Made by a program: the position numbers and the translations under genes
The notes under the pieces: generated by a model
The model's input: the letters and a program-made list of their open reading frames with translations, nothing else
Databases searched by the model: none
Told to the model about the DNA's origin: nothing
Part shown: one piece after another, positions 1 through 9,700 of the stretch
Layout: every line of letters starts with the position of its first letter
Position numbering within the stretch: the stretch's first letter is position 1
Source: Leishmania martiniquensis
Lineage: Eukaryota > Euglenozoa > Kinetoplastea > Trypanosomatida > Trypanosomatidae
NCBI RefSeq assembly: GCF_017916325.1
Contig: NC_090164.1
Location: forward strand, 1,097,501-1,161,500
Length of the DNA stretch: 64,000 nucleotides
Direction: 5' to 3'

Positions 1-2
1 TG

Positions 3-380
3 GAGAGCAAATTGCGTATGCTTGTGTACGCGCTGGAGTGCGTGGCAGAGGTGCGACCATTTCCGCATCCGGTCACCGATGAGCCACCCCGGCAGGTGAC
101 TCGGAGTGGGGTGACGCTGCACCGTCGGTCTCGGGGATTTTTTTTGGGGGTGTGTAACGGCAACAAAGGTGTGGCACGCAGCGATGTGGAAGCCGCGTTC
201 AGCGAGTTTGAGTTTGCAGTGGCGGAGGGTACAATGGGGACTAATCCGTTTGAGTGGGACAGAACAGTCATGCTGGGGCCACGACTGTCCTTTTTCTCCA
301 TCTACGACCCGTTGACACCAGACTCGCCATGCCAGGCGCTATACAGCGCCTGTGCCGAGATGATGAGGCCTGCGGTGTGA
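3..380 (+). CDS. 3' end of an unrecognised protein-coding gene (partial, runs off the left edge)
   Basis: An open frame enters from the window edge and ends with TGA at 378-380, giving about 125 residues of a C-terminus. I do not recognise the family. No membrane helix or obvious motif is visible; the segment is mixed alpha/beta-like, with a hydrophobic patch near the middle and an acidic stretch (AFSEFEF) after it. The strand agrees with every other confident gene here and the codon use is GC-rich at third positions. The first in-frame ATG (18) is probably not the true start, because the frame remains open to the edge. Confidence 0.6.
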   Translation, partial: ESKLRMLVYALECVAEVRPFPHPVTDEPPRQVTRSGVTLHRRSRGFFLGVCNGNKGVARSDVEAAFSEFEFAVAEGTMGTNPFEWDRTVMLGPRLSFFSIYDPLTPDSPCQALYSACAEMMRPAV

Positions 381-1019
381 AGCGACGACGGTGGCGCGTG
401 TGCACGAAGGGCCCTTCTTTTTGGGTGCCGCGAACGCCTCCTGCGCTACGCAGAGGAACCTCAGCGGTAGCGGAGGCTCGACGTTAGGCAAACACTCCCG
501 GTGGCCGCACCGCGCTTGCTCGCTTGCTGTTCCAGGTTCCCTTCCCCTCTCCTGATCTGCACCACTTCGGGTGGTGACACACTCACATGCCCCTGCCCAC
601 GCCTGGGAGAGGCGGAGCGCTAAGAGCAAAGAAAGACGGCAAAACACAAGGCCTCCGGAGGGAAAGGAGAAACAGAAAGGGCCGGCGCGACTCGGACACG
701 TGGCAGCCGCTGCCTCTGCCTGCTGTGAACTGTGTGTGGCGCTGAGGAGTGGCATAGCGTGTGCCACCTGGCGGGGACCCTCGACAACGTGAAAGAGAGG
801 AAAGGCCGCGCCTGCGCACTTCGCGCTATTGAAGTTCTCACAACCTCACTGTGTGGGGACGCTTGCATCCCTGACGTGCGCACTCTCCTGCTACTCTCTC
901 TGTCTCACTTGTATCCGCTCCCGCGCCGTCACACGGGCGCTGCCTTTCGCGCGCGCAGGTCTGCTGAAGCCGCTGCCGGACGAGCGAAGCAAGAAGAAAA
1001 AAGAGCGCCCTCGCGGCAT
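381..1019. other. Intergenic region: 3'UTR of the partial gene and 5'UTR of the next
   Basis: No gene supported. Pyrimidine-rich DNA at about 880-940 precedes several AG dinucleotides (for example the CGCGCAG near 955), consistent with a spliced-leader acceptor for the coiled-coil gene at 1020. Short open frames on both strands look like chance frames in GC-rich DNA. Confidence 0.5.
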
Positions 1020-3179
1020 ATGAGTTTCTTTGCGAACCCCCTCGCAGAGGAGGAGGAGGTGGTAGTGCCCCCCGACTACCCTCTGGAGCAGTACGATGAG
1101 CTCAAGCGCGAGGATGACTTCAACGAGCTCCTGGTGCGATCCACGAAGCTCGAAGCCCGGCAAAGCGGCGGCGAGGATGGCGTACCGGCCGACCCCGAGC
1201 TTGAGGCATGCCTGTGCCAAACGCGGAAGCTGCGCGCCTCACTGGAGAGCTCATGGCAACGCATGAGTGAGTTGCACAGAGACATGGCCCGTAAGGGGAA
1301 CTCCTCGTATACCGTTGGGACACCTGGTTTGTCTGCCTCAGCCTCCTCCTCTATCGCGGCTCTCGAGAGCGCCGTTGCTCAGATGCAACATCATGTCACT
1401 CAGCGCGAACGACTGGGCCTACAGTTGCGCGCTCTGGTCGAGCGAGAGGCTGCTCGGATTTCTTCCACGGCGCCCCGCGCAGTCGCAACGGCGAACGCGC
1501 CTGTGGCGTGTGACCACGACTCTTCGAGCATCACGCGGGGGCCGGAGGCGATTTCTTCGCTTCCATCGCCGGATGTGATCGCCGGGCGTGCAGCGGGAGC
1601 TGCACGTGCTTTAGAGGCGCTCCTCCCTTCCATGTCGATGGAGGAAGCTGCTTTGGCAAGTGCTGCAGTGCAGCAACTCGCGTATGGACTGCAGTCCTGG
1701 AGCACCTTGGCGCGCCGCTACGACGCTCTTCGCGTCACCGTAGAAGCCAATTCACAAGAGCAGGCCGAAGCTCACCGGGCTGCGGAGGCGTTTGCTCGAT
1801 GGGTCGCAGAAAAACAGCTTGCTTGTGGTGAGGCGGCTGCATCTCCGGCGCCATCTGCAGTCACCGTTGCGCCCTTCGACGTTGCCACGGCAGAGCTCCT
1901 CAACAAGGAGCTGACCGAGGAGAACGGGCGACTGGAGGCGGCGCTTGCGCGCCTTTTTTCCCTTCAGCAGCTCAACAAGGCGCCGCCTGACGTCTTTGCT
2001 GGAAGTGCTGTGGTGCAGTACGTTGCCCTCACGGCCTACGCGCGAGATCTGGAGGAGGAGGTGGATCGTCTAGGCCGTGCCGTGCTGTATCTCCGTGGGG
2101 TTCTGACCGGGCCACTTGCACGCGAGCCGCGAGGTGCACTTGATGCCAGCCTCGCTGACGCTGTACCAACGCCGCCGAGTACCTGTCACGAGGACGGGGA
2201 GAGGCTAGCGAGACGACTCAGCCGCATCCACGCGCTGGAGCAAGAGTTGCGGTCGCAGCAGGCATCATGTAGCGACACAGATACGGCGAGCGACGCTGTT
2301 GATACCATTGTGTCCTTCGGCTTGGGCCAGCTGCTTGAGGTGCACAACGCCTGCGTACATGCAATGGCGCTGCTCAGCACGTACTTTGAGAAGCAGTCGG
2401 GGCACGCTGCATTTCTCAGCCATGCGGTGCGCGGAGGCGGCGCGGTGGAGAATGCCACGGTGGAGCGCGTGCTGGATGTGCAGCTTCCTGACGCGGAGGT
2501 GGTGCGGCAATATTGTGTTGACATGCACGTCATGAGCGCCGATCTCGCCGCCACGCTGAAGGTTATAGTAGACAAGGCCAGCATCGCAGCGACGGCCGAT
2601 CTCGCGCGATGGCACGCTGTGCGGAGCCTGTTGACGGAGCTTCTCCAGCCTAACCTGGCCACGGTGCCGGACGTGTACGCCGAGTTCTCAGCGATGCTCG
2701 CAGCCTACGCGGATGCAAAGACGCCGTCCGCCGCGGCTGCCTCTTCCGCCTCCGCGGCGACGACTCAGGTGCACGCCGATCTTGATTGGGCGACAGCGGT
2801 GCTCGCCGAGGAGGCCACCTCGTTTGCTGTTGAGAAGGAAGCGCAGCGGGAGCTGATAAAGGCGTTCTGGGCAGCGCAGCAAACAGAGGCCGCCAAGAAG
2901 ATGGCATGGCTCGAAAAGCAGCCGAACGCCCCGCTGCTGAAACAGCTCTGCGACGTTGAGCGGGAAACCGATCAGCTGCGGCAGCAAGTCGCTTCCGTGC
3001 AGGAGGCTTCCGAGAACGCATCTGCGCTGCTAGACACCCTGGCAGAGTTGCAGAGACGCAACGCCGAAGAGGAGCGACTCAACGCGACCCTACGTGCAGA
3101 GCTCACGGAGCTTGAAACTGCAAGACGCGAGCTGAAGGAGCAGCGCGATGCGTTGTTATCTTCCATCTCGCAAGGCTGA
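1020..3179 (+). CDS. Conserved-type coiled-coil protein, 719 aa, function unknown
   Basis: The frame stays open well upstream of 1020, but the first credible ATG after the pyrimidine tract gives a protein beginning MSFFANPLAEEEEVV. The acidic N-terminus is followed by helical, Ala/Glu/Leu-rich sequence. Clear coiled-coil heptads lie around residues 290-360, in a middle segment with DLEEEVDRLGRAV, and in the last 110 residues (repeated LxxELxxLE patterns ending in KEQRDALL). There is no signal peptide or membrane helix. The overall look is of a cytoskeletal or flagellar/basal-body structural protein, but no domain allows a family assignment. That role is inference from the coiled coils only. 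Confidence 0.85.
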   Translation: MSFFANPLAEEEEVVVPPDYPLEQYDELKREDDFNELLVRSTKLEARQSGGEDGVPADPELEACLCQTRKLRASLESSWQRMSELHRDMARKGNSSYTVGTPGLSASASSSIAALESAVAQMQHHVTQRERLGLQLRALVEREAARISSTAPRAVATANAPVACDHDSSSITRGPEAISSLPSPDVIAGRAAGAARALEALLPSMSMEEAALASAAVQQLAYGLQSWSTLARRYDALRVTVEANSQEQAEAHRAAEAFARWVAEKQLACGEAAASPAPSAVTVAPFDVATAELLNKELTEENGRLEAALARLFSLQQLNKAPPDVFAGSAVVQYVALTAYARDLEEEVDRLGRAVLYLRGVLTGPLAREPRGALDASLADAVPTPPSTCHEDGERLARRLSRIHALEQELRSQQASCSDTDTASDAVDTIVSFGLGQLLEVHNACVHAMALLSTYFEKQSGHAAFLSHAVRGGGAVENATVERVLDVQLPDAEVVRQYCVDMHVMSADLAATLKVIVDKASIAATADLARWHAVRSLLTELLQPNLATVPDVYAEFSAMLAAYADAKTPSAAAASSASAATTQVHADLDWATAVLAEEATSFAVEKEAQRELIKAFWAAQQTEAAKKMAWLEKQPNAPLLKQLCDVERETDQLRQQVASVQEASENASALLDTLAELQRRNAEEERLNATLRAELTELETARRELKEQRDALLSSISQG

Positions 3180-3724
3180 CGCGGAGGGCCTCCATCAGTG
3201 CACTAGCCGTGAGATGTGTCGCGCAGCTCGTTTGCGTGGGGCGAATGAACGGCATGCGCCACTGATGCCCCTCAGAGCACAATCTATGCCTTATACTCGT
3301 AACGTTTTTTTTTTGCACCGTGGATGGTGACGTAGGGAATGGGGATGCGCTGACAGCAGCTCCGTACTCACGCGTTTCGGCAGGGGATCACGTGTTTAGT
3401 GCAACGCCCATAGCACATCTTCGCCTTCCGCGAGGGAACCATCCACGACTACGGCTGTGGCGTCGCCTCCTCTCCTCCGCCTCGGGAACGTCCCAGACAC
3501 TCACAGAGGGTGGAGAAGCGTTTCTTTGCCTCCTCCCATCTCTCGCTGCGCCTTTCATCCTCGATCTCCACACACACACACACACACACCCTCGCCACCG
3601 CGTGGGGTATACCGACCTCCGACCCTCCTCCGGCACACGGCGGCACACGCGCGCGACCGACTGCGCATAATCACGACCGCCACCCCTCTTTCGATATCGA
3701 TGCCACCCTCTGAAGAGAACACCA
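3180..3724. other. Intergenic region with a CA microsatellite
   Basis: Contains a poly-T run near 3305, a (CA)10 tract at 3569-3588, and pyrimidine-rich sequence leading to AG at 3714-3715, a plausible splice acceptor about 10 nt before the next ATG. No coding region supported. Confidence 0.5.
3569..3588. repeat. (CA)10 microsatellite
   Basis: Ten uninterrupted CA units directly readable; part of the intergenic spacer. Confidence 0.95.
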
Positions 3725-4093
3725 ATGCCTTGCCAGGTGGGCCAGAGCAGCTGGATCTTCACCGATTCGCCGGCGTGCTATGTCACGCCCAACTTGCGGC
3801 TTCGCCAGTGCATCTGCCCGCTGACAACGTGCACCTCCACCGCGGTGGGCTACACCTGCTATCTCACACCCTCGGTTATGATTCTCTCAGGTCTACTCGC
3901 CGTGATCTGGATCATGGCTGCGTGCGCGTACTTGCGCGTGTCGAACTATGTTGGGGAGCTGGAGCTCGAGGCCCGTGCGGAGAAGGTGGTCTCTCTTGGC
4001 CGCAACTACTACTATCATAAATTGTTCGGCACTGGTAACCCGATGCTCCCATCTAATGTCTACGTACCGGATAAGAAGCTGCACCCGGAGTAG
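3725..4093 (+). CDS. Small single-pass membrane protein, 122 aa, unknown function
   Basis: The ATG at 3725 follows a pyrimidine tract and AG (3714-3715). Residues 1-45 are Cys-rich (C3, C18, C30, C31, C36, C45), which could allow disulphides or metal binding. One clear transmembrane helix spans about residues 50-70 (VMILSGLLAVIWIMAACAYL). It is followed by a short charged segment and a Tyr-rich stretch (NYYYHKLFG). I do not recognise the family. Size and topology fit a small organelle or flagellar membrane protein, but location is not determinable here. GC-rich third positions and the coherent hydrophobic helix support a real gene. Confidence 0.8.
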   Translation: MPCQVGQSSWIFTDSPACYVTPNLRLRQCICPLTTCTSTAVGYTCYLTPSVMILSGLLAVIWIMAACAYLRVSNYVGELELEARAEKVVSLGRNYYYHKLFGTGNPMLPSNVYVPDKKLHPE

Positions 4094-4191
4094 ACGGCGC
4101 GACAGATGCGTGCGCATGTGTGTCTTTTCGTTGCTGCAGTGTTTCACTGCCCATTACCGTTTGCAGCCGTCTCGTAGCGTCTTGGCGTATA

Positions 4192-4212
4192 TGTCTGTCT
4201 GTCTGTCTGTGT
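4192..4212. repeat. Short TGTC tandem repeat
   Basis: About five TGTC units readable in the 3'UTR region. Confidence 0.85.
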
Positions 4213-5560
4213 GCATCTCTCTTGAGTGTCGCTGTCCCCCACCCCCCTTCGAAAGAGCGCTTCCGGCGTTTCTCCCCACTTTCCACCGCCGCGCAGCAGT
4301 CGTGCTGGCACGGGCACCACTGTACTCGATCCCCCCCTCCCCCTCCCGCTTTCTCCTTCTCCCTCTCTCCCCCATCCACTCGGTGAAATTCCATAGTCGC
4401 CCGTACCGGTGGCGGCGCGGCGCTTGCTCCTCTCTGTACTGTAGTGCTCTCGTCTTTGTCACGGAAGGACCTCTCTCTCTCTCTTAGTGTGATTGAGCGC
4501 CTGTGGCGGCGGCGTCGATCCGCACGGAGGAGGCAAAGACGAAGGTGACGCTGGCTGAGGCTCTGAGGAAGAGCTAAGGAGGGGCAGAGGGATAGGTAGC
4601 GGCGTGCAAGGAGTGATTTACTACGCTGCGCGCGAGGGATGGAGAGGAGAGTTGGGCGGCACCAGTGTCTTTGCAGTAGGTAGTCAAGTAATGAACAGGC
4701 GTCTGAGTGAGGTATGAGGGCTTTCCCCCAAAGCAGAGTTCACTGCGGAGAAGCACCGACACGCCTCGCCACTGCTGTCTCTTCAGCTGGCTGGTGACAA
4801 TAGCGGTCGCTGGCGCACCAACGCCCCCCCTCCAGATGCCGAAACAAGGGCAGGGAAATTCAACGTGGAGGCAGAGCTGTTGCTGCTGCTGCGAGTCCTG
4901 GATGAGGACAGAGAGCTCTGCATTCCGAAGCAGCAGGCCAGCGTGGGCGAGGGCCTTCCAGCGAAACCAGGGGCCGAAGAAAGAGGAGGTGCTCCGAGGC
5001 TGATAGGTTCTTGAGAGAGACTGGCACCGCTGCCGATATGCACGCGCACCCATGTGCCCGACCGCGTGCGCAGCCTCGATACGAAAGAGAGGACTCGCAC
5101 CTAAGCATGCTGTCGCAGCCATTATCTCTCCTGACGTGCCTGGGGAGGGAGGGTGAAAGCGAGCGTCGGTCGCTGCGGTAGAGCGACAACCTGCACCAGG
5201 GCTATCACCGCCGACACAGCTGCCTCTTTTCCTATGAACGAACGCCTCTACGTGACTCTTCTATGATAGACATTGTCGCCCCTCCTTACTTTCCTTCCGC
5301 TCCACCTTACTGCGGTGCTCAGCACCGTGCGGATCGCACGGCTAAGGAAGCCGCGCAGCCCACCTTGTACGTTCGTCACCAAAAAAAAACAGCGCGAGGA
5401 GGTGAAACAGCTCCTCTCGGCAAGAAAAAGGCGAAGGGGCACACATCTTAGCGTGAGGATGCGCCGAACCCCTTTACCGAAACGCCTTTCCCCCTCCCCC
5501 TTGCGCTTTCTCCTCCGTCATCGGCTTCTCGGCCGCCATATCGAAACCGTTTCCTCTCAG

Positions 5561-5573
5561 TTTTGTTTTATAG
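5561..5573 (+). promoter_or_regulatory. Predicted spliced-leader acceptor
   Basis: A T-rich tract ends in TAG at 5571-5573, preceded by another pyrimidine run and CAG (5560). The first ATG downstream is 13 nt away at 5587. This is a textbook trypanosomatid trans-splice layout and is the main support for the small ORF that follows. Confidence 0.5.
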
Positions 5574-5586
5574 GAAACTTGTATCA

Positions 5587-5766
5587 ATGATTCTGCGTGC
5601 CTCATTCCTTCTCCGGGAAGGAGCCAGGCGCGCGTGCTGGCTGCCGAGAGTCGCCTCGGCACAGAAGGTCGCAGCTGTGCATATCAATACAGCTGCCCGA
5701 CAGCATCCGTGGTTTCGGCAGCGTATGCGTACCCCTCCCTCCGACGATGTACACGCACACGCATAG
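5587..5766 (+). CDS. Candidate very small protein (59 aa) with mitochondrial-type N-terminus
   Basis: The first ATG after a strong predicted splice acceptor (AG 5572-5573) opens a 59-codon frame ending at TAG 5764-5766. The N-terminus (MILRASFLLREGARRACW) is rich in Arg, Leu and Ala and lacks acidic residues apart from one Glu, like a mitochondrial targeting sequence. The remainder is basic, with no recognised domain. It sits alone in a 2.7-kb gap between two confident genes on the same strand. A real micro-protein, a truncated relic of a mitochondrial protein, or chance are all possible. Other frames covering 5597-5921 are also open, which weakens the case. Confidence 0.35.
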   Translation: MILRASFLLREGARRACWLPRVASAQKVAAVHINTAARQHPWFRQRMRTPPSDDVHAHA

Positions 5767-6786
5767 ACAAGAGCACCGCACTCGTTTACATCGACGATGC
5801 CGCGCTCGCCGCGCATGCGCCCTCTCTTTTTACCGGTCTTGCCTTCGTCAGGTGTGGGGGCTTCGGGGCCAGTAAAGCCTTGCAGGCGGTGGTGGTTGCA
5901 GGAGGATCTGACTCTTCATGACGGCATGTAAATGTGCATAAATATATATGTTCTCGGATACTCTCGGCGTTGCTGCCCTTTTTTTTCGAAAGTGAACGGG
6001 CCTCATTGCTCGTGTCGTCCTTCCTCCATGAAAGGCACTCCCGCGTCACTCAGGGCCGTGGCCTGCTGGCGTCTCTCTTCATCTGTCGTGTGTCCATTAG
6101 GCTCACGATGCCGACCGCTGGAGAGCAGCGCGCGCGTAAGGGGCGTTTGTGTCCTCACACCGTCACCTAAACAGCACGACTCCAACTGTGCACCAGTCTC
6201 CCTAATCTATGGTTCGGGAGACTGCCTTTGGCCGAAGGCTGGACCAGGCGGTTCTGCACAGGCGGAGGGAAAGACTTCTCACCAAGGCTCTGAGTGGGCA
6301 CTTGGTGTCTGAACACACAAAAGCGTTGTATCGAGGGCCGTTTCTTATCTGTGAGGGGAGCCAAAGTGTCGCACCCAGCTTCCGCCATTGCGTTCAGCGT
6401 CGCGGACTCTCGCTCCTCGAGAGCAGACGTTGCTAAAGACTTACGCGTGCCAGCGTCCAAGCACATCGCTGAGCAGAACGCCAGCGACACGCGGTGTGCA
6501 ACTTTAACATCATCTTCCATGCTCTGCTCTCCTTCCACTCCTTTCATGGGACGCTGCGGTGTCTGCGTTCTTCTGGCGTGTGTGTAATGCCCACCAACTG
6601 TATTGCCCCCATCACACATTTGGGGATGGGTGGGTGGCGGAAGCACATCAGGTTTTCGATCAGAGGGAAAGGGCCAACGTCCGCGCGAGTCGAGGAGAGC
6701 ACGAAAGGGGCGCTTCTTTCTTTGTCATAGACGGGCAGCATCATCTTCCCGGGTAGGAGGTTGCGCGGGCACGGCGAAATCGAACT
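5767..6786. other. Intergenic region upstream of the SAM-domain gene
   Basis: No supported gene. A T-rich run lies near 5980 and TCATCTTCCCGGGTAG ends at AG 6755-6756, a plausible acceptor about 30 nt before the ATG at 6787. Confidence 0.45.
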
Positions 6787-9700
6787 ATGCCGTACCCACC
6801 CCCATCGCACACGTCGACGATCCTCGCCGCTGCGGCAGGTGCTGTAGCTGGCGCGGCAGTGCTTGCCTGGGGTATTTCATATGCACATCGATGCCAGAAG
6901 GGACATGATGACCCCGCTTCCTCGGGCGCAACGTGGACCACCCAGCAGGTCTCGGCATGGCTGCGTGACAACGGGGTCAGCAAGACCTCTGTGGCGGTGT
7001 GCTGCCGCTACAAAGTGGACGGTGACACACTGATGCGGCTGACAGCGCAAGACCTCTACATCATGGGTGTGTCGCTGCGCGACGCGCGAATCATCCTGGC
7101 GGCCATAGATGACGTGAGGGGCACCACAGCTCTTCTGCCCACTGCGTCACCGCGCTGTTTTGCGTCCCTGCAGTCAAGGCCCTCCTCGCGGGCTGCGCCG
7201 CCAGCCGTCTCGCCGTCGGTGGAGCAGTTCGAGGCTGCCTGGAGAGCATTGGTGCGAACCTGTGCGCTGCCGCCAAGCGACACTTCGCCTGCCGGGCAGC
7301 AGCAGCGGTTGGCCGTGTACACTGGTGCTCTTTTGGAGAGCTTTCAGGTACTGACTGCAATCGAACAGGAGATGGCGCTGTCGCTTGTGGCTTCCGCGGA
7401 AAAGGTGCCCGTCTTTCCCCCTGGTAGCGTGTCGCGGGAGGCGCAGCACAGGCCGGCAGAGACCGAGTTGCCCGAGGATACGTCCGGCCTTGTGCAGGCG
7501 GTGGAGTCCAAGCTGAAGCCTCTGCATGATATGCTGGACGGGTTCCTGGACTTCCTGCGGTCTCCAGACCTCGATGCAGTGGCTCCAGCCGACGTCAAGG
7601 AGCTGAGTGAGCGGGTCACGTCGCAGGTGAAGCGGATTGTGCAAGTGGCCAAGCAGCTGCCGCCCGAGCTTAGCGGCCCCCTCCTCCGTAAATGCGAGGG
7701 CGTTTTTGAGGCCCTCTCCAGCCGTCAGCGGACTCCCCCCGGCTCGCCTGGGAAGGAGGCGGATGGGAAGGCAAAGCTGATGCACGCTCTCCGCAACATG
7801 CTTTCCACCGTGGAGGGGCCGGCATTGCGCGACTTTCCCCCTGCACAGCGTCTGCAGGTTCTCTCTTCGTTGTCCGAGAGAGCGAAAGCTCTCGAGGCCG
7901 TGGCGACCGGCTCGGCGCCAGGCGAACCCAAGGACGAGGAGGCGCTCCGTACGGTTCAGTCACTGCTCCGCCTTCTTCAGGAAGCGATTCGTGTCAGCAA
8001 GCAGGAGGCCGAGGGCGGAGCACAGACGGTCACCGAGGAGGAAAGAGAGGAAGTGGACGCGCCCGCGGACGCCGATGCCGCAGGCGAGCCGCTTTCCGTA
8101 ATTATCGGGACTATGCAGGCCGTTCAGGGGACTCTTCAGTCGAAGGCGTTTCAGCAGGCGCTACCGGCGGTCAAGATGCAGCTGTGCACCACTCTACGGC
8201 AACGGGTTGCAGAGCTGGACGAGAAGTTGCTCGGACTGCCGCCCGCCGTTCAGGCTATGGTGCGTGATCTTTTGCTGAACACCAAGAAGGTGCTCGACGT
8301 CGTGATGGCCACCGCTGAGGCCGTGGTGGGCAACGGCGGAAACGGCTCGCCAGCGGGTGATGAAGCGCAGAAAGAGGCGCCGGTGGCGTCGCAGGAAAGT
8401 GATGGCGACGCCGATGCCGTCCTGAAAGGGCAGAAGAACGAGGGACGAGTGCATGACGGGGGGATAGACGCTCATGTGGAGGAGCTGGAGAGGATTTTTG
8501 ACTACTTGACGTCTGACGCGCTGGAGCAGGCGACGATGGAGGAGCGAAAAAGGGTTGCAGCGACGCTGCTGCAGCGAGTGGAGGTGATAAGGGCAGATGT
8601 GGAAGCGCACGATTCTGAAAGCGCGCTCATCACGGAGCTGGTCGCTCCTCTTCAGAGTTTACTCTCTGACATAGCTGGCAATCACGCCGCGTCCCGCGAG
8701 TTCCTCGAGATTACCGCGCCTCTTAGCGATGTGCGGTACCTTTTGACGAGCAAGTCGTTCCAGCAGCTTCCCCACACTGAGCAAGTGCGCGTGGCTCGAA
8801 GCTTTGTGCCGCAGTTGCTGCAGCTAACCTCCTCTTTTTCCTCCTTGTCGGACCCTGAGCGTAAGGCGGCAGAAGAGCTGATGCGCCCGATCAACGAGGA
8901 GCTGCTGCGCATGATGCATAACCGCGACCCTGCCAGGAGATCCACGCAGGAAGTTCTCGATTGTCTGCAGGCGGTCATGCGCACCGTTCAAGGCGCCGAG
9001 TTCACCACGATGCTGCCAGCGGCAAGGAGTGCCTGGGCCGCCGACACCGTGGCAGAGCTGGGCCGGCTCCGCGACGATTGTACAGCACTCGGTGCTGATG
9101 GTGAAGCGGTGTTGCCTCTAATCGAGCGCCTTCGAAGCCAACTGGCCGGGCTTCTGCCCGATCGCACGGATGTTGGAGAAGACAGTCGCCGTGACGATTC
9201 CGGTGAAGCCGAACGTGGTGGCGATGACGTCAGCGGCGAGGCACCGCAGAAGCAGAAGGGTGCGCTAGCAGACCTCTGGGACACGGTGAGCGACATGCGC
9301 GATGAGTTGCTGGCAGCCGAGAAGGCAGCGACACCGGTGTCGCCAGAGCGGCTGCAGAAAATGCTTCATGTGATGGGAGAGGCGGTAGATCTGCCGGGCA
9401 TTTCAGCACGGCAGGGCGCGACGCTCCAGGAGTTCGGCAATCTGCTGCGCCGCCAAGTGGCGGACATGACCGACGAGACGAAGGACCGCAGCAGCGGCGC
9501 GGAGGTGGACGGCGTAGAGAAAGACTGCGATGAGGCCAAAGCGGCGCTGCACGCTTTCCGCCGATCCCTACAGGCGTTGATGGACGTGGTGCAAGACGGA
9601 AGCGCTGTGTCCGCGACGGAGCTGTCGGCGGTGGCAAGCAAGGCCGAGGAGCTGATCGCGAGCGCGAATGTCGCAAAGATCAACTGGCGCGAGGACTCGT

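Larger units (their letters stand above)
4094..5586. other. Long intergenic/UTR region
   Basis: No supported gene. Holds a TGTC tandem tract at about 4192-4212, C-rich and TC-rich runs (4230-4480), and a short CAG-type tract on the minus strand near 4880-4895. Open frames occur on both strands with no family resemblance. Probably the 3'UTR of the upstream gene followed by the splice region of the small ORF at 5587. Confidence 0.45.
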
